Shown: positions 29,213 to 42,668, counted from the first letter of the stretch. The stretch is 64,000 bases of DNA from Rhabdornis inornatus (GCA_013397075.1 VWZS01002820.1:599118-663117), one strand, 5' to 3'. Translations and numbers: made by a program. Notes: generated from the sequence alone by a model not told the origin.

Positions 29213-31569
29213 TGGCTGAACTCTTTTCTGTGTGCTGGGGTGTTCTGGGTCACTGGCATGCTCTGGGATTACACCTGGAGAGATGGAGCTGAGCCCCTGC
29301 AGGTGGGATTTTCCTGGTTGTGGTTTGTCCAGCGTGCCTAAATACTGCCCTTGCTAGGCTTCCTCTGGGAAGTTCCTTCCTTTCTGGTGTAGGACCAGGC
29401 AGTTTTTAGTGCTTTTCCCAAGTATATTCCTGAAAACGTTGCTAATTCCCACCTCTCTGCATCTCCCAGGGGCAATGTGGAAGGTGATAACAACAGCATC
29501 CATTGCAGTCAGGGCTTTTCCAACACAATTGAGGCTGTTCTGCTTCCAGTACTTGTTCTGCCTCTCAGAGCAGGTGTTTTGGACCCTCCCTGAGCTTCCA
29601 AGGCTCCTCTGGAGGGGTCTGGATCTGCTGTCCCAAGCAAATATCCAAGACAGCATCTCTCTGCACAGAGGTTGGCTCTGGACATTGGTGGGGAGCATTC
29701 ACTCAAGTGTCCAGAGGAGCTCGGTGTGGCCAGGAATCAATTAGAAATTATGGCAACATGGGAATTTCTCCACAACAAATCACTGTCCTCCAAGGAACCT
29801 GCCTTTCCCAGGAATTCCCGTGGGGTTTGGGAAAATGTCCTGGGAAATGTGGCAGAAGCTTCTTCTTTGCTCTCCTCTTCCATGCTTTCATCTTCTTTTA
29901 TACTATTCATTTTTGTTTCCTTCATCCTGGTATTGCAGGGTTGGGCAGGAGTCAGATCAGGGATTTTTCCTCTACTCCTCTCTGGAATCCTGCAGGCTTC
30001 ATGGGTTTCCTGCCTCTTGGAGAAATTGGGTTGTCCTGCCATACCCCGGGCAATGGAATGCAAATCTTCCTATGTTATCAGCCTATTATTTTAATTTTAT
30101 GGTGTCTTAATAATTAACTCTTCCAAGAGTATTATTTACCCATATTAGTGATGGGGAATTAAACATCTCTTGTACTTATTTCATGAAATGTTCATGAGAT
30201 GAAACGGGATATGAAAGGATGATTGGGCTCATGACAGATGTGGTTTGATATTCTGGATACAGCAGTTATTTTTAAAGCTGCAGACCTAAACCTTAGCACT
30301 TGAAATACAATAAGAAACAATGGTGAAGTCATCCCTTTTCAGCAAGGAAAACATAACCTTGAGTTAACTAAGGCAATATTTGTTAGGGAGGAGAAGAAAA
30401 TGGAATACAAACTGGGACTGATGACTTCAGACTGTCCAAATCTGTGAAGGTGTTGCCAGACTAGCAGAGGAGAGGAGGGGCTGGAGGATATTTGATGGTT
30501 TATACAGATGTAAATCCCCCAAACAGCAAAGTCTGGTGTCTCTGTCCTCAGCCAAGCCCTGCTGCCAGCACAAATCCCTGTTGGAACTGGATGAGAGGGG
30601 CCTGCTGGCAGGTTCTTCTGCAGGCCTGTAGAAGTTTGAGTGTCGAGCTGACTTGAAAATTCCTTTCATTTTCCCAGTGAATGCCTGGCCTTCTTTGGGA
30701 TCTGCTCCCATTCACAGGGATTTACTCCTCTTGCCATTCCTCTAATCATTACCTGAGCTTCTCTGAGTCTTTCTGCAGTGTGGTACTGACACAAAACTGG
30801 GGCAGCCTTGGCAAAAGCTGAAAGAATTCATCACTGGGGAGGAGTATGCAGAGTTTATCAAACAGATAAATTATTTTGTAAATGCTTTCCTACAACCTGG
30901 TTCATCCCCAGGCTGCCAGATATCCATCTTCCCCTCTCCAGGGATAACAGTGGATAGGTGTAAGCTCTTCTAAAACAGTTCCTACTGGATGACAAATGTA
31001 ATTATAGTGGATTTCTCCTCCACATAAGATCATAGCTGATGTGCCATTTATTCTTGTACTGCTCAGCGGTTATGCAAAGGCTGCTTTGTGGTGAAGGGGG
31101 TTTTATTTACCACATAAATTGGGAAGATAAAGCCTCATTCATTTTATTAATAATAACAGATGGAAAGGGAGGCACAAATGTCTTTCTTGTCTTCCATGAC
31201 TCCCTTTTGTTGTGGCTCCCACAAGTGAAACTTGAAATAAAAGGACTTTTCAGCCCAGCAGTGAACATGGAGGAGCCTGAATCCTGACCTTTGGCTGTGC
31301 CACTTCAACTCCAGGGCTTTGCAACTCAGGCTGTGCGTGCAGATAGAAAAATTCCAGTGTTCAAATCCAAACTATCACTAAAGGGAAGGCTCCCTTTGGG
31401 TGGGCTCCACTGGCTTTGGATTCCTTGTTTGCTTGGAAACTTCATCTACAAAAATAATCAGACCATGGGAGCTCTGTGCCCTTTGTTCCTGCTCTTGGTT
31501 GTGGGGAGAGAGCTCAAAATCACCAGTTTTGGGAAGGGGAAGGAGAGAGAGGCTGGGTCAGAATTGCAC
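29213..31569. other. Intron sequence, nothing recognised
   Basis: The frames here, up to 140 codons on either strand, show no family resemblance. No repeat was recognised. Confidence 0.5.
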
Positions 31570-31672
31570 AAATACAGAATAGCCTGAGCTGGAAGTATCC
31601 TATCAGGATCAGCTCCTGGTTCATCTGGAATCCTGCAGAGTTTCCTGTAGGAGCTCATCCCAAAGAGTTGCC
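31570..31672 (-). mobile_element. CR1 LINE 3' fragment, reverse, third subfamily (diverged)
   Basis: ACAGAATAGCCTGAGCTGG, ATCAGGATCAGCTCCTGGTT and a degraded remainder fit the reversed end of the CR1 subfamily seen better at 43437 and 59660. Confidence 0.6.
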
Positions 31673-32921
31673 AAGTAGTGACTTATTCCAGGTGGGAATG
31701 GGTGAAATGGGGGAAACCATTCCCCTTGGTTCTAGGGAACTTTTCCATGTTCTTTAAAACACTTCACCTTGATTGAATCTCTTCACCCCAGGGGAAGCTC
31801 ATGAGAACTTTTCCTGCATTTTCTTCTTCACTGAGATTTCTTCTCCTTTTTTTGGTGGGAAAAACCTCCCATGGATTTTTGTGGCTGAGGCTTTGTGCAG
31901 CCCAGAAGTTTGACAAAAAACAGGTCTGAGAATAAATCCAAACAAAAGGATAAAACTGGGAGAGGTGGGGGGAGATGTTTGCATTGCATTTTTTGGCAAA
32001 GTTTTCTGATTTTTCCTGTGCTTTGATGTGCACAGGGGTCCTGATCTGCAACTTGTTTGCAACCCTGGCAGATGGATTTGGGGGAAAATGAGAATTGTGC
32101 TCTTAGGAAACAAATCAAAATGCCAGATCAATGTTTGCACTGTATTTATCTAAAATAATGGAAATTACAGTGTATCCCAGCAGCTGCTGCTCCTCGCACA
32201 TCAAGGCACAGATGATAATTAAATGCAATCAGAACACGTTGGATTTAAGATGGAAAAACTAATAAAAATAAGATGTTTGCCATCCTTGTGCTAAATATTT
32301 TCATAACCTCTCAGTTCTGACTGCAAAAGCTATTTTGTGGAGCTACCAGAACATGAAATAACAGTGGGTGAGCTTTCTCATATTCTAAATATGCAGCAGT
32401 AGGGACTGGAGATGCTGCAGATCTGGAAAAGCAATAATCCTGGGGTAGTTCTGCAGCCCCATCCTTCCAGTGGAGCTCCACAAGGGACTCTTTATCACTG
32501 CTCAGACTCTCTAAACTCTTATCTTGGAGTAGGAGGTAACTTGAAGTCATTATCTGCCTGGATTGTGGGACCTTTTTTTATATTTACTCGTAGCAATGTG
32601 TAACTTCACAGGCTTCCTAAAGTTTATTGTATTTTGTGTTGCTTGTTTTTCTTCTGCTCCCAGTTCTTTCCTCTCATTACTTTTGTGGGAGGCATGGAGA
32701 GGTCCAGGAGCTTTTAAAAGGTCTTTGTTTATAACTATGTGAAATCTGACTTAAATTAGGTATTTTTTTTCCCAGAGCTTTCAGCCCAAAACACTTTTCT
32801 TTTGCTTTGTTCTCTTGTGACAGTTATTCCTCTCAGAAAAGAGAAGTCCAATTGTAATGTGGATTAAAGACGTGCAGTGAGGAGTGAGGAACTGGCTATG
32901 GCAAAGCCCTGCTGCCTTTAG

Positions 32922-33022
32922 GATCATGGGACAAGTCAGGGTGGAAGGGACTTCTGGTGCCACATCCCTGCTCCAGCAGGGTCGTCCCAGAGCAGCTGGC
33001 ACAGGATTGTGTCCATTGACAA
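32922..33022 (-). mobile_element. CR1 LINE 3' fragment, reverse, fourth subfamily
   Basis: GGATCATGGGACAAGTCAGG, TCCCTGCTCCAGCAGGGTCG, and TGGCACAGGATTGTGTCCA mark the same type as the near-identical pair at 42669 and 50548, but more diverged. Confidence 0.78.
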
Positions 33023-33106
33023 TGGTGAATAACTTAGGGATTTACTGCAGGTGTCCCTGCAAAAAATATTCCTATGGATTATGGAACCATTTGTGCCCCT
33101 AAACCT

Positions 33107-33175
33107 GTAACCCATGGCAGGGGGTGAAATGAGATGAGCTTTTATGTTCCTCCCAACCCAAAGTTTAGGATATAT
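33107..33175 (+). mobile_element. CR1 LINE 3' terminal fragment
   Basis: Only the last ~65 bp remain: CCCATGGCAGGGGGTGAAAT, GAGATGAGC and CCTCCCAACCCAAAG. It lies 85 bp after a reverse CR1 piece. Confidence 0.75.
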
Positions 33176-33961
33176 TTGGCAGAAGTAAGATGGAAAACTG
33201 ACATCACCGCTGAAATTTAAGTTTTCCAGTGATCCCTGGAGGTTTGTAGTAACCCATGGAATAAAAATTCCACAGTGGCTGAGGAAAATCCCCAAGAATC
33301 AGGTCCCAAGAATCCTCCTGTGTTCAACAGGATAGAGTTTTTTTTAGAGCCAACTGGTCAATGTTCCCTGAAATGAGAACCAGCTCCAGGGATCTCCATT
33401 TAACACTGCTCCTGTGTTCAAATTTGGACTGAATAAACCCATGGAAGATAATTTTTTTTTAAAGCAAGGAATGTTTTTGTTCCTGGCTGGTACAAGATAA
33501 GAGAAGGAGATGTCCTTGGGAATGTTCATCTGGAGGGAACAAGTGGACCTGCTGCATGATGAATGAAAAGAAAGGAAGTTTATTTTCTGCTTTCCTCCAG
33601 CAGCCTCTGCTTATTATCATTTGTCAGCTCTCTCCAGGACATTGTTTTCCTTCTTGGAAAAACCAGGCCCTTTTCACAGACCCCACTTGGCTGAACATAT
33701 TTAACACTGCAGAATATATTCAACATTGCAGAACTTACTTTGCTCATCATTGCTGCTGGGAGGATCATTTATTTCCTGCTCTTGTGCTCTGTCAACTGGA
33801 ACAAAAAGCATTTGGGTTTCCTCAGGAGATTTGAGTGGTGGTTGGGAAGATCAAGGGACTGGGGAGTGCTGAGAAGTCCCAACAGCTTCTTGTGCTGCTT
33901 TGCGTTTTAAATTTTAATGGTAATCTCAGTTTTCTGTCTTACTTTGGCAAAATAAATCCTA

Positions 33962-34062
33962 GATCCCAGAATGGTTTGGGCTGGGACGGACCTTGAAAAG
34001 CATCTCATTCCCAGCCAGGGGCAGGGACACCTTCCACTATCCCAGGTTGCTCCAACATGCCC
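33962..34062 (-). mobile_element. CR1 LINE 3' fragment, reverse, short
   Basis: CCCAGAATGGTTTGGGCTGG, GGGGCAGGGACACCTTCC and ACTATCCCAGGTTGCTCC give the last ~100 bp of the first CR1 subfamily. Confidence 0.85.
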
Positions 34063-34491
34063 TCGAACGTTTCCTCTGATTTAGCTGACAAAAAAGGCAG
34101 GGCTGGAGCTCTTTCTCTCTCTTCCTGGTCCTCAGATTTGCTTCCCAGTTCTGCAGCCGGGTGATTTCCATGTGTTAGCATTCCGAGCCAGGTCCTTGGG
34201 TGACACAAACCAGCACAGCCCCATCTGTCACTGAGCTGCTGTCTCCATGCTCTGTTTAATGTTGTTATTTACCAGAGGAAGATGAGCAGTAAGTGAAACC
34301 TTTCCTTCGTGCTCTGGCCTCAAACAAGGCATCTGAAAAAGAGAATGAGAGCTGGGGCCAAAGCAGAACATAAAATCTCACAGTAAATGAAAGCTGATGG
34401 GAGGCAATGGAGTGTGGAATGGATATGCATGTGGGGACTTCCACTGAGGACTGTTCAGTGCTGATCAGGCCAGGACAGAGAAGAGTATAGG

Positions 34492-34918
34492 AAGGGACCT
34501 CAAAGGGACACCTTCCACTATCCCAGGTGGCTCCAAGCCCCAGTATCCAGGCTGGTCTTGGATACTTCCAGGGATCCAGGGGCAGCCACAGCTTCTCTGG
34601 GCATCCTGTACCAGGACCTGCCCACCCTCCCAGGGACCAATTCCTTCCCATCAATCCCATCTGACCCTGCCCTCTGGAAGGGAAGCCATTCCTTGTGTCC
34701 TGCCACTCCATCCCTTGTCCATAACCTCTCTCCATCTTTCCTGTAGTTCCTTCAGGCACTGGAAGGCCACAATTGGGTCACTCTGGAGCTTCACCTCTCC
34801 AGGCTGAACAATCCCAGCTGTTCCAGCCTTTCCTCCCAGCACAGCTGCTCCATCCCTCTGATCATCCTGGTGCCTCCTCTGGAGCAGCTCCAGGTCTTCC
34901 CTGTGCTGGGCCCCATGG
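34492..34918 (-). mobile_element. CR1 LINE 3' fragment, reverse
   Basis: Starting at AGGGACCTCAAAGGGACACC, it runs through ACAGCTTCTCTGGGCATCCT, CCACTCCATCCCTTGTCC and CCATCCCTCTGATCATCCTG to CTGTGCTGGGCCCCATGG. The CATCCAGT...CATGGGC part is deleted near the tail. About 430 bp separates it from the short reverse copy at 33962. Confidence 0.9.
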
Positions 34919-35461
34919 AATGGATAAATCCCATTCCTTAGGGTTACTGATGTCTAAACAGGTTAAGGGTTAAAAACTCTTGCTGGTCTTTTGTTCCCCT
35001 TGAGTAAGTGATGAAAATTACCTGTTTTCTAACACAGTTTTAATTTTCTGAACCGTAGAAGTCAGAATTGGCACTCGGGAGGCGTTTCCAGAACTGTGCA
35101 TTGTGCTGCAGTGCACAGCAAAAGAAGAGGTGGTGGGGATTTATTTCCCTGTCTGGAGATGAGTTATAAGTACATTCACCACATTATGCAGATCAGCTGT
35201 CAGACTGTGGGATATCTGCATCACGAATGGTTCTGATGCCAGAATAGAAATCAGGGAATATTCACTCCAATATTACAAATTAGTGATTTTTAAGAGCTCC
35301 ATAAGGAGTACAAAGAATCACTGTTTTTAAAAGCTCATAAAAAACAAGTTAATGCGGTGACAGTGCTGTGGGAGTGACGAGCATCAGTGTTAAGGTTTGT
35401 CAGAGTCCTGTCACACTGATTTGGATTGTCCTGTATTTATTCAGGGTGTTATTCCCCATAA

Positions 35462-35530
35462 TGGGGAGGTCCTAGCACAGAGAAGTTGTGGATTCCCAAT
35501 CCCTGGAACTGTCCAAGGCCAGTCTGGACA
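35462..35530 (+). mobile_element. CR1 LINE internal fragment (left half of an inverted composite)
   Basis: ATGGGGAGGTCCTAGCACAG, AGAGAAGTTGTGGATTCCC and TGTCCAAGGCCAGTCTGG are CR1 in + orientation. The piece stops and is followed directly by a reverse piece. Confidence 0.72.
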
Positions 35531-35602
35531 AGGCCATAAAGCTCATCCAGTTCTACCTCCTGCCATGGGCAGGGACAGCTTCCACCAGAGCAGGTTGTTT
35601 TG
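35531..35602 (-). mobile_element. CR1 LINE 3' fragment (right half of an inverted composite)
   Basis: CATAAAGCTCATCCAGTTCT, CCTGCCATGGGCAGGGACAG and CTTCCACCAG are CR1 in reverse orientation. Confidence 0.75.
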
Positions 35603-38600
35603 TATTGTGGAGAAGGGGAGTAGGGAATGGAGATGTGCCAGGGGTGAGGGCGTTTCCACCGTCTGGGAATTAGGAGTCACCAGCAGACTCAAACAGGCAA
35701 CAAGTCCTAAGAGCAAAAAAACCTTTTTTTTTTAATTTTTTTCCACTGATGAAAGACAGGATACAAATTTGACATAAACAATTCCTTAGGAAATGTAGAC
35801 AGTTTTATATTTCAAGTATGATTCCCTTCCTAAGGGAATGTGTAATTTTATTAATTCGACTTAGTTATTTCCTTCCATGGCATTTGTTCTGTCAGCTTTG
35901 CTATATTCAGGATATTTGGAATATATCCCTGGTGGCCTGTGCGACCTTGTGGCCACTCATCCCTGGACGTCCTTCCTGATGCCTGGAAAGATTTGAAGCA
36001 TGGAAAAGGTACCCTTTGAAGAACCAGAAGGGTTCACTGAATCTTGGTGTGCATTAACACCTACCATGTTTCTTTTGAAAGAAATGCTTTCCCAACATCC
36101 CTGCTCTGGTTCAGCCTAGTGATTACCACAAAAACCTGGCCAGAACAGGTTGGGAGCAGCTGCAAATAGAACTGTTCAACATCACAGATGCATATCAGGC
36201 TCTAATGAGGCAAAAATTAGCTCTCCCCATGGCAGATGATTGCTAATGTGCTGGAATATTGCTGCTGCTGCTGTCTCCAGCCTGCTTGTAATTCTAACAT
36301 CATCCTCTCACATGGGCAGGACTGGGAGCTGGGAGAACACCCTGGTGGGGCTCAAGTTCTTCAGGACATCAAGGTCAGGCAGAGAAAAGAGAACTGGGTT
36401 TGTTAAATGGATGAGTTTTTCCAAAATCAGGCACTGCTACCTCATGTCACAGCTCCAGTGGTTCAATCCAATTCCCTGAGTGTTTTAACAGGGAATTGCA
36501 CCTTTCCTGTTTCCAATGGTGAGCTGGGCACAAAGGTTTGCTGGAATGCCTTGGTGCTGCCTGGAGGAATGGACACCCCAGCTCCTCCTCAGGGCTTTCC
36601 ATCACAAACACAGCCCTGAAAACTGGTCTTTGCTGGGAGAAAGCAACACCTAAATTTATTATCTGGTGAAGAAATTAAACTTTAATGATTGGTTTGTTAA
36701 TGTAGGTGATTAAAACAAAGTGTCTCAGCTTTTTCCTTGCTTGTTCTCTGGTGGGAAGGGATGTTCAGGTAGAACTTGAGGCTGGGAAAGCCTCAAGTCA
36801 TCCAGCAGGGAAGCTGCAGAGGGTGGTGGGGGCCTCGAATTGGATAAGACTGAAAGTCCCAGTCATAGGGAGTCTAGAGGGCTGCTGATGGAGTCTGAGA
36901 ACACTTCCACCCCTCAGGCCCCACACCCCTGTGCCTGACTAATGGCATCATAAAAAACCAAGAGGACACAACTGGGACACAAGGGATCTTCCTGGTAAAT
37001 GGGAACATAAACACTGTGCTTTTTACACTCTTGGACAGAAATGGTTCACTGTGTTCTTTTTTTACAGAACTTTCACCCTTCAGTGCATGATTTAGGATTT
37101 GGGATTACAACTTTATCCAGAGCTAAGGGTCACTTCTTGAAGCATAGGAAGTACTTGCCTCTTGCCTTTGCTGTGGGAAATTCAGCTGGAGGGACTCTGC
37201 CAGTTAAAAATATTAATTGATAATATTGATAATGGATCAAGGCTAAGTGAATTTGGAAAGCCAGATATGCCAGGCTGCTGTCCTGGAGCAAGTCTGGGTG
37301 GAAGCACCTCCAGTCCGACCATCACTGAGCACTTCCTGCTCTTTGGCTAAATAATCTTTCTGTGTCTTTGAAAAGATCTGTGTTTTTCCCCTGCAATCTT
37401 CCTGAATGATCTCCTGATCAGTTTGCCACACAGTCCTTCCTGTATGGTTTGTCTTGGTCTCAATCCCAAATTTTTTTATGTGATCAGGGTCTGCTTTGTT
37501 ACAGACTTTCCCCATACAATAGCCCAAGTACTGCATGTGCAAATGAAATGCTTTCAGCTAATAAAATGAGGGGGTTTTTGTGGTATTTACCAAAGTTAGA
37601 CCTAATTCTTACAGGGGGAGATTAACCAGATTCTGTTGTTGACAAGCTTCAACCAAGGTCTTGCAGGAGATTTTTTTTCCAATCCTTCCTATTTTATTCC
37701 TTCTGTCATTGTTACAAGTCACCCCCTGAGCTGTTGTTGCTAAGCTGCCCTAAGAATTTGCATTCCCAGGCAGTCTGAAACTCTCCTAATCTCAAGAAAA
37801 ACCTTAGCAAGAAGCAATTCCAAAACCTAAAATATGGGCTCAAAACAGCCACTGGTGTGCTTGGCCTATTATTCGTGCCTGGGAACAACTCCTTGGGCTG
37901 CTGTGCAATCCAGAGGAATCCATTTTAGAGGATGAACGGAATTCTCCCCTCAGCTCCCCTTTGCAGGTTAATAACCTCAAAAATCGTTTTGTTTCGCAGC
38001 CAACACCACCAAGGCTCCCAGGGAGGGCAGGGGAAGGGAAAGGTGGCCTCAGGAAAAGGCAGTTTAGGTTTGTCTTTCAAAAAATATCGATTCCTGCACT
38101 GTGGGAACCTGGGGAATGGAGTAACAGCATGTGACATTTGTGTCTCAGTGAATGGGGAAAACCGATCAGCAAACAGATAAAGCCATTGAGGAAAAGCAGC
38201 ACAGACAGACAGAAAGGGTTTATTGACTACTGGAATGGAATGGCAGAGTGATTGTGCTAATAAAGTAATTTTACCTGCTTGGGGCAGAAATGAAGGCAGG
38301 GCTTGCAGGAGGAGAAATTCCCTGTTAGAGGAAGCATGGGGATATGGAGTCTGTGCTCCGTGTGGACGCCCAGCCTTGGGATGAGCTGTAAACCTGCCCA
38401 AACCATGGAGTAAACCCTGAGCAGGGTGAAAGAGGAGCACTCAGTGCTGTGAACAAGCCAGTATTACCTGGGCAAGCAGGTGGAGACTGAGTCTCCAAGG
38501 CAGAGTCTGACAGGATTCGGCAGAGTGACAAAATCTGAGGGATTATATTTTTTTTGTGTGTCTCCTCAGCATTCTCAGCCTGGAAAAGCACAGCACATTC

Positions 38601-40495
38601 CTAAAGAGCCAGATTTCACCTCCAAAAGAACAAAACAAACCCCAGTTGTCCTGGCTGGGAAGAGACATTTATTTTTAGAAGCCCCTAGGTTCCATGCAGA
38701 CATTAATGATGAATTAATCTGCTCAGGTGATCAGTATTCAAAGCAGCTGTTCCCAGCAGGCTGCACACCAACAATTAGTCAGTGGCTCCCTTTGTTGAAT
38801 ATTCCTAAGTGTATCCATATTGGGCAATTCCATAATCATCAGTAATCCAGGTAAAAACGATCCTGTTTGTTTTGGTGTGCTTTACAGACTGAACCCTGTG
38901 GAAGGGACCAGTGTCTTATTTGCTTGGAAAGAAATCCCATTTTCTGCTCTGGACTTGCACTCCATTATCTTCGCTTCCTTTTCTGTGTGATGGAGTGTGG
39001 GCCAGGTGGTGTTTGTAGGACATTTGGGTGCTGGAACACCCCTCTGACAGCGTCATGCTTTTCTCCTTCACCCTTCCTTCCCAATCCATTCCCTTGTTGC
39101 ACCTGCTGGGTCTCACCTGGGGAGTAACTTCTGGGGAGATGCAGGTTCTGGTTTTCCACAGCACACAGGCAGATGCCAATGTCTGCCTTCCTTTTTGGAT
39201 ACGCCAATATTTAATGATTGCTGTTCCAAGCTCAGGGAGATTGCTCAGCACCTCATTTATTTTGGATTCAGTCTGCCATCCCTCCCTCAGATGAATTACA
39301 TTTGCCCACAGGAGTCCCTTTTCCCTCAGCCTGAAAACATTTTCTGTCATTCTCGATCTGCTTCATAATTTTCAGTGGGTCAGGAAACAACCCTTTCATT
39401 TAGAGGGAGAAAATACAGGTGCAGAAAGACATTTTCTCTTCTCCCAGCTATCTGGAGGTGATACAGGAGACTGACTTTGAAAACACTGGCAGGCTTAAAA
39501 ATGCCTCCATCTTTCATGTGTAGGCAAGAAAACCTGTCTGTGACCTTTTAAGTGCCTTTGTTTACTTTTTGGAAGGTACTTCAAAGAAAAAGCAAGATTT
39601 AAGAGAAATTTGCTATTTAATGGGTCAATAAAGTATCCGATAAGGTGAGACTGCTGCTTTTCCGGCCCAAAATAAATCAGAGCACACACCAGCCTTGCAC
39701 CTGAAAAGCTCTGGAGAGCAGCTATGAAAAAATATGACTTGGTGGGTGATTGTTCTGGGCTGTCTGGTGACGTCCCCAAGTCATGACTGTGTCCTTCCAA
39801 GCACGGCAGCCACGTCACTGCTGTGATTCATCCCAGAGTCTCTGGCTAACATGGGCATGGTTTGTTTTCATGACATCAGGGTAATTTGTAGAGGTGTTTA
39901 ATAGCTGATTCAGTTCTGATTTGGCAGCAATTGCAGCCTTTCAGACGTTCAGGATTGCTGGGTTTGTGTCCTTTCAACAAAAACGCCCTGAAAAAAACCA
40001 ACACCCCAAAACTTGTGGCAAGAGTGTTTATGAGCTGTTATTTTTAAATGGATTTGTGTATTGAATATGATCTAGCAGAGAATCTGTGTTTTGCTTGTGT
40101 GTGATGGAGATAAAGCAGTCAGACACTATTGGGCTGTTTATTATGGGTTTGTTTTTCTGGAAGATGCTCGTTTTCAGCTTCTCAGAAAACACGACCTCCT
40201 CTCTTGCGTATTAACTGAGACCGAGTGGATTTTGCTGCCAGCAGAGAGGCTCCTGAGCTGCCTGCAGGTCTAGGGGGGAGAAATGGCAAACATCTCATGC
40301 TTGTGGACATCACTTTGGCTGGAGGTCCTTGAGGGGGGCAGAGGAAGCTGAGATCATGTTTGTACAGTGAAATCCTTATCCCCTTTCTTCTTTATTGCTC
40401 TTAAATACCCATGACTTTGGAAACATCATTTGGAGAAAATACTTGGCTACTGATCTGGACATGAGGCAAGAAGGTCCTCCTTCCTGCCAAACAGC
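35603..40495. other. Longest repeat-poor stretch
   Basis: Nearly 4.9 kb without a recognisable CR1 or LTR. It contains moderately long minus frames (for example 37925-38440, 171 codons) without convincing protein features. Confidence 0.5.
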
Positions 40496-40573
40496 TTCCC
40501 AGCATCCCTTGAAAAGGGAGGAGCTGGAGTCTCCTTCCCAGCATCCCTCAAAAAGGGAGGAGCTGGAGTTTTC
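40496..40573. repeat. Tandem duplication of a 39-bp unit
   Basis: Two adjacent 39-bp copies, 40496-40534 and 40535-40573, each start TTCCCAGCATCCCT and contain AAAGGGAGGAGCTGGAGT. They differ at only a few positions, so the duplication looks recent. Confidence 0.92.
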
Positions 40574-40695
40574 TGTAGCATTTTGGATGTGTGTCGTGTC
40601 TGGAGAGCTTGATGGCGTCTCCAGGCCATGCTGGGTATCTCTGGGCTCTGGAAAAGGGCTGGGGCAGCACAGTTGCACAGCCCAGACATGAAGAA

Positions 40696-40857
40696 CTCAC
40701 TGCCTCTGGATCTGTGGAAGTGTCCAAGGCCAGGCTGGACAGGGCTTGGAGCAAGCTGGGATAGTGGAAGGTGTCCCTGTAGGGCTGACCCCTGCAGGGC
40801 TGGGGTCAGGATGGACTTTAAAGTCTCTTCCAACCCAAACCATTCTGGGATTTTCTC
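40696..40857 (+). mobile_element. CR1 LINE 3' fragment
   Basis: GTGTCCAAGGCCAGGCTGGA, GGGATAGTGGAAGGTGTCCC and CTCTTCCAACCCAAACCATT mark the last ~160 bp. Within it GCAGGGCTG-like sequence is duplicated where the family has CCCATGGCAGG. Confidence 0.86.
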
Positions 40858-42668
40858 CTAATTGTATCATTCTGTAGCAGGTTGGTAAAAAGTGGCTGGA
40901 ATTTGGAAGGAGGGGTGTCAGGAATGCATTTGGGACAAACAGCCTGATTACAGTCAGAAGGTCAGAAGTAACCAGAGTGGATGTGCTGAGTTCATCAGCA
41001 GTGCTGGGCAGCTGGAAAACCTTGGCTTTGCCAGGAATGAAATCCACACCTTAGTAAAGGAGCAGAGCAAGGAGCTCTCCGATCTTGCTGGTTCTGCCAG
41101 CTTCTAGTTTAACCTCTCTCCCATTTCTCTGAGTTATCCCAAGTGATGATGGAACCAGGCGATGTCACCTGTAGTCATGCTGGGACACTTGTGCCAGGTG
41201 GCTTTGCTGCACTCAGGGACAAGTGTGGGTTTTGGATCATCCTCACACTGCTGTGAATAACACCTCCTGTGTTAAATCGTATTTCACACTGTACTTGTGA
41301 AACCTCAGAGTTTCCAAACTTTGAGGCCAAGGCGTCCAAGGAACAATTTCTCCTTCCCTCCTGCCGTTCCCAGCAGCTCTTTGGCACAACAGCTGATGTC
41401 CTCTGAGCCAGCCAGCCCTTAGCATGCAGGGCCAGCAGTTGTGGCTGGAAATTGGTGTGTTCTTCACTCCTCACAGCACTCAAGACAATGATCTCATCAA
41501 GCTCTGGGAGGATGGATGAGGCAGTGTGGAGAGATGGAGGCCGAAATAGCATCTTCATCCCGACGGACACTTGGGAGCGGACTGATAACCCTGGAGTGGG
41601 GACAGCAGGGAGCCGAGCAGCTGCAGAGCTGCACTGCAGAGGCTTTGTGCTGATGGAAGTCTCACCCATTCAGACTTACTTGGAGTGAAAAGAGAGTCTT
41701 GCTAAAAGCGTTCCCAGTGAGAGGCACACAGAAATTCCCTCTGTGGGGCCCAGACATAGTTCTGTAACTGGGATAAACCCCAGGAGAGCCAGGGCATGGC
41801 CCCAGCCTTACACTTCACCTTCACACCAGGTGTCTGGTGAAGCTTCCCATCAAATATTTAGTTCCTGATTGTTTTGAAAAGCAGGCCTTTTGAAATTTCT
41901 GCCATGGTGATTTGCACCAGGTTACTCAGTTTTTTGTCTGGTCTGACACCTCTTCTAATGAATTCTTTGTTTTAACTCGATGTCCATGTGTTGAGTTTCA
42001 TTGTCTTTGCACTAAGCTGCTGGTATTTGCATTTGAATTGATTTCTCAGGTCTGTCCAAACTTTCTAATTTTCAATTTCCCAATTCTTTTGCAGTAAGAG
42101 TTAGTCAGATGAATAAAAGATGAAAAATTTCCTGGCTGTTTCATACCCTTACAGATACAGCATTTCTAAGCACTCAAAGAAAAGTCAGCGGTGTTTGTGC
42201 CTTCATTTGTGCTCTTCAAGTAACTCCAGAGTCCAGAAATGACAGAACAAGGCACAAAGTAATGGCCAGTGCTGAAGACAGGTGGGAATACCTAAGGAAA
42301 ATCAGGAATTTGGGGGCAAGGATCACTCTTTTGTCTGTGTATCACCCTGAGGTGTTGTGTCCCACACAAACCTGAGTCAAACAGCCTCTGTTTCTCTAAG
42401 TTCCAGAGGGTTTGAATGACACAGCCCCTTTCGTTCCATTCCATTATGATCCTGTCAAACTTGGAGGAGGAATGCCAAGGGAAGATGTTGGTTGTGCTGA
42501 GTGAAAACATTTGTGCCAGACTGCTCTGGTGCTTAGAGCTTCACTCTGTAGCTGGAGCAAGTGGGTATTTTGGTAATCTGTAGGAGAAGTGTTTGTTTAA
42601 TTGGAGAAACGAAACTACAACACATCCCTGAGGGATAAAAGAGGCTGTGCTGCCATCCTTCCCTCACA
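40858..42668. other. Intron sequence, nothing recognised
   Basis: A 164-codon minus frame (41175-41669) is present but shows no domain features. No repeat was recognised. Confidence 0.5.

Noticed and set aside
36775..36900. Possible CR1 copy
   Set aside because: Only GAGGGTGGTGGGGGCC resembles CR1; the order of blocks is not kept.
41175..41669. 164-codon minus frame
   Set aside because: No domain features, no polyadenylation or splice context that makes it convincing.
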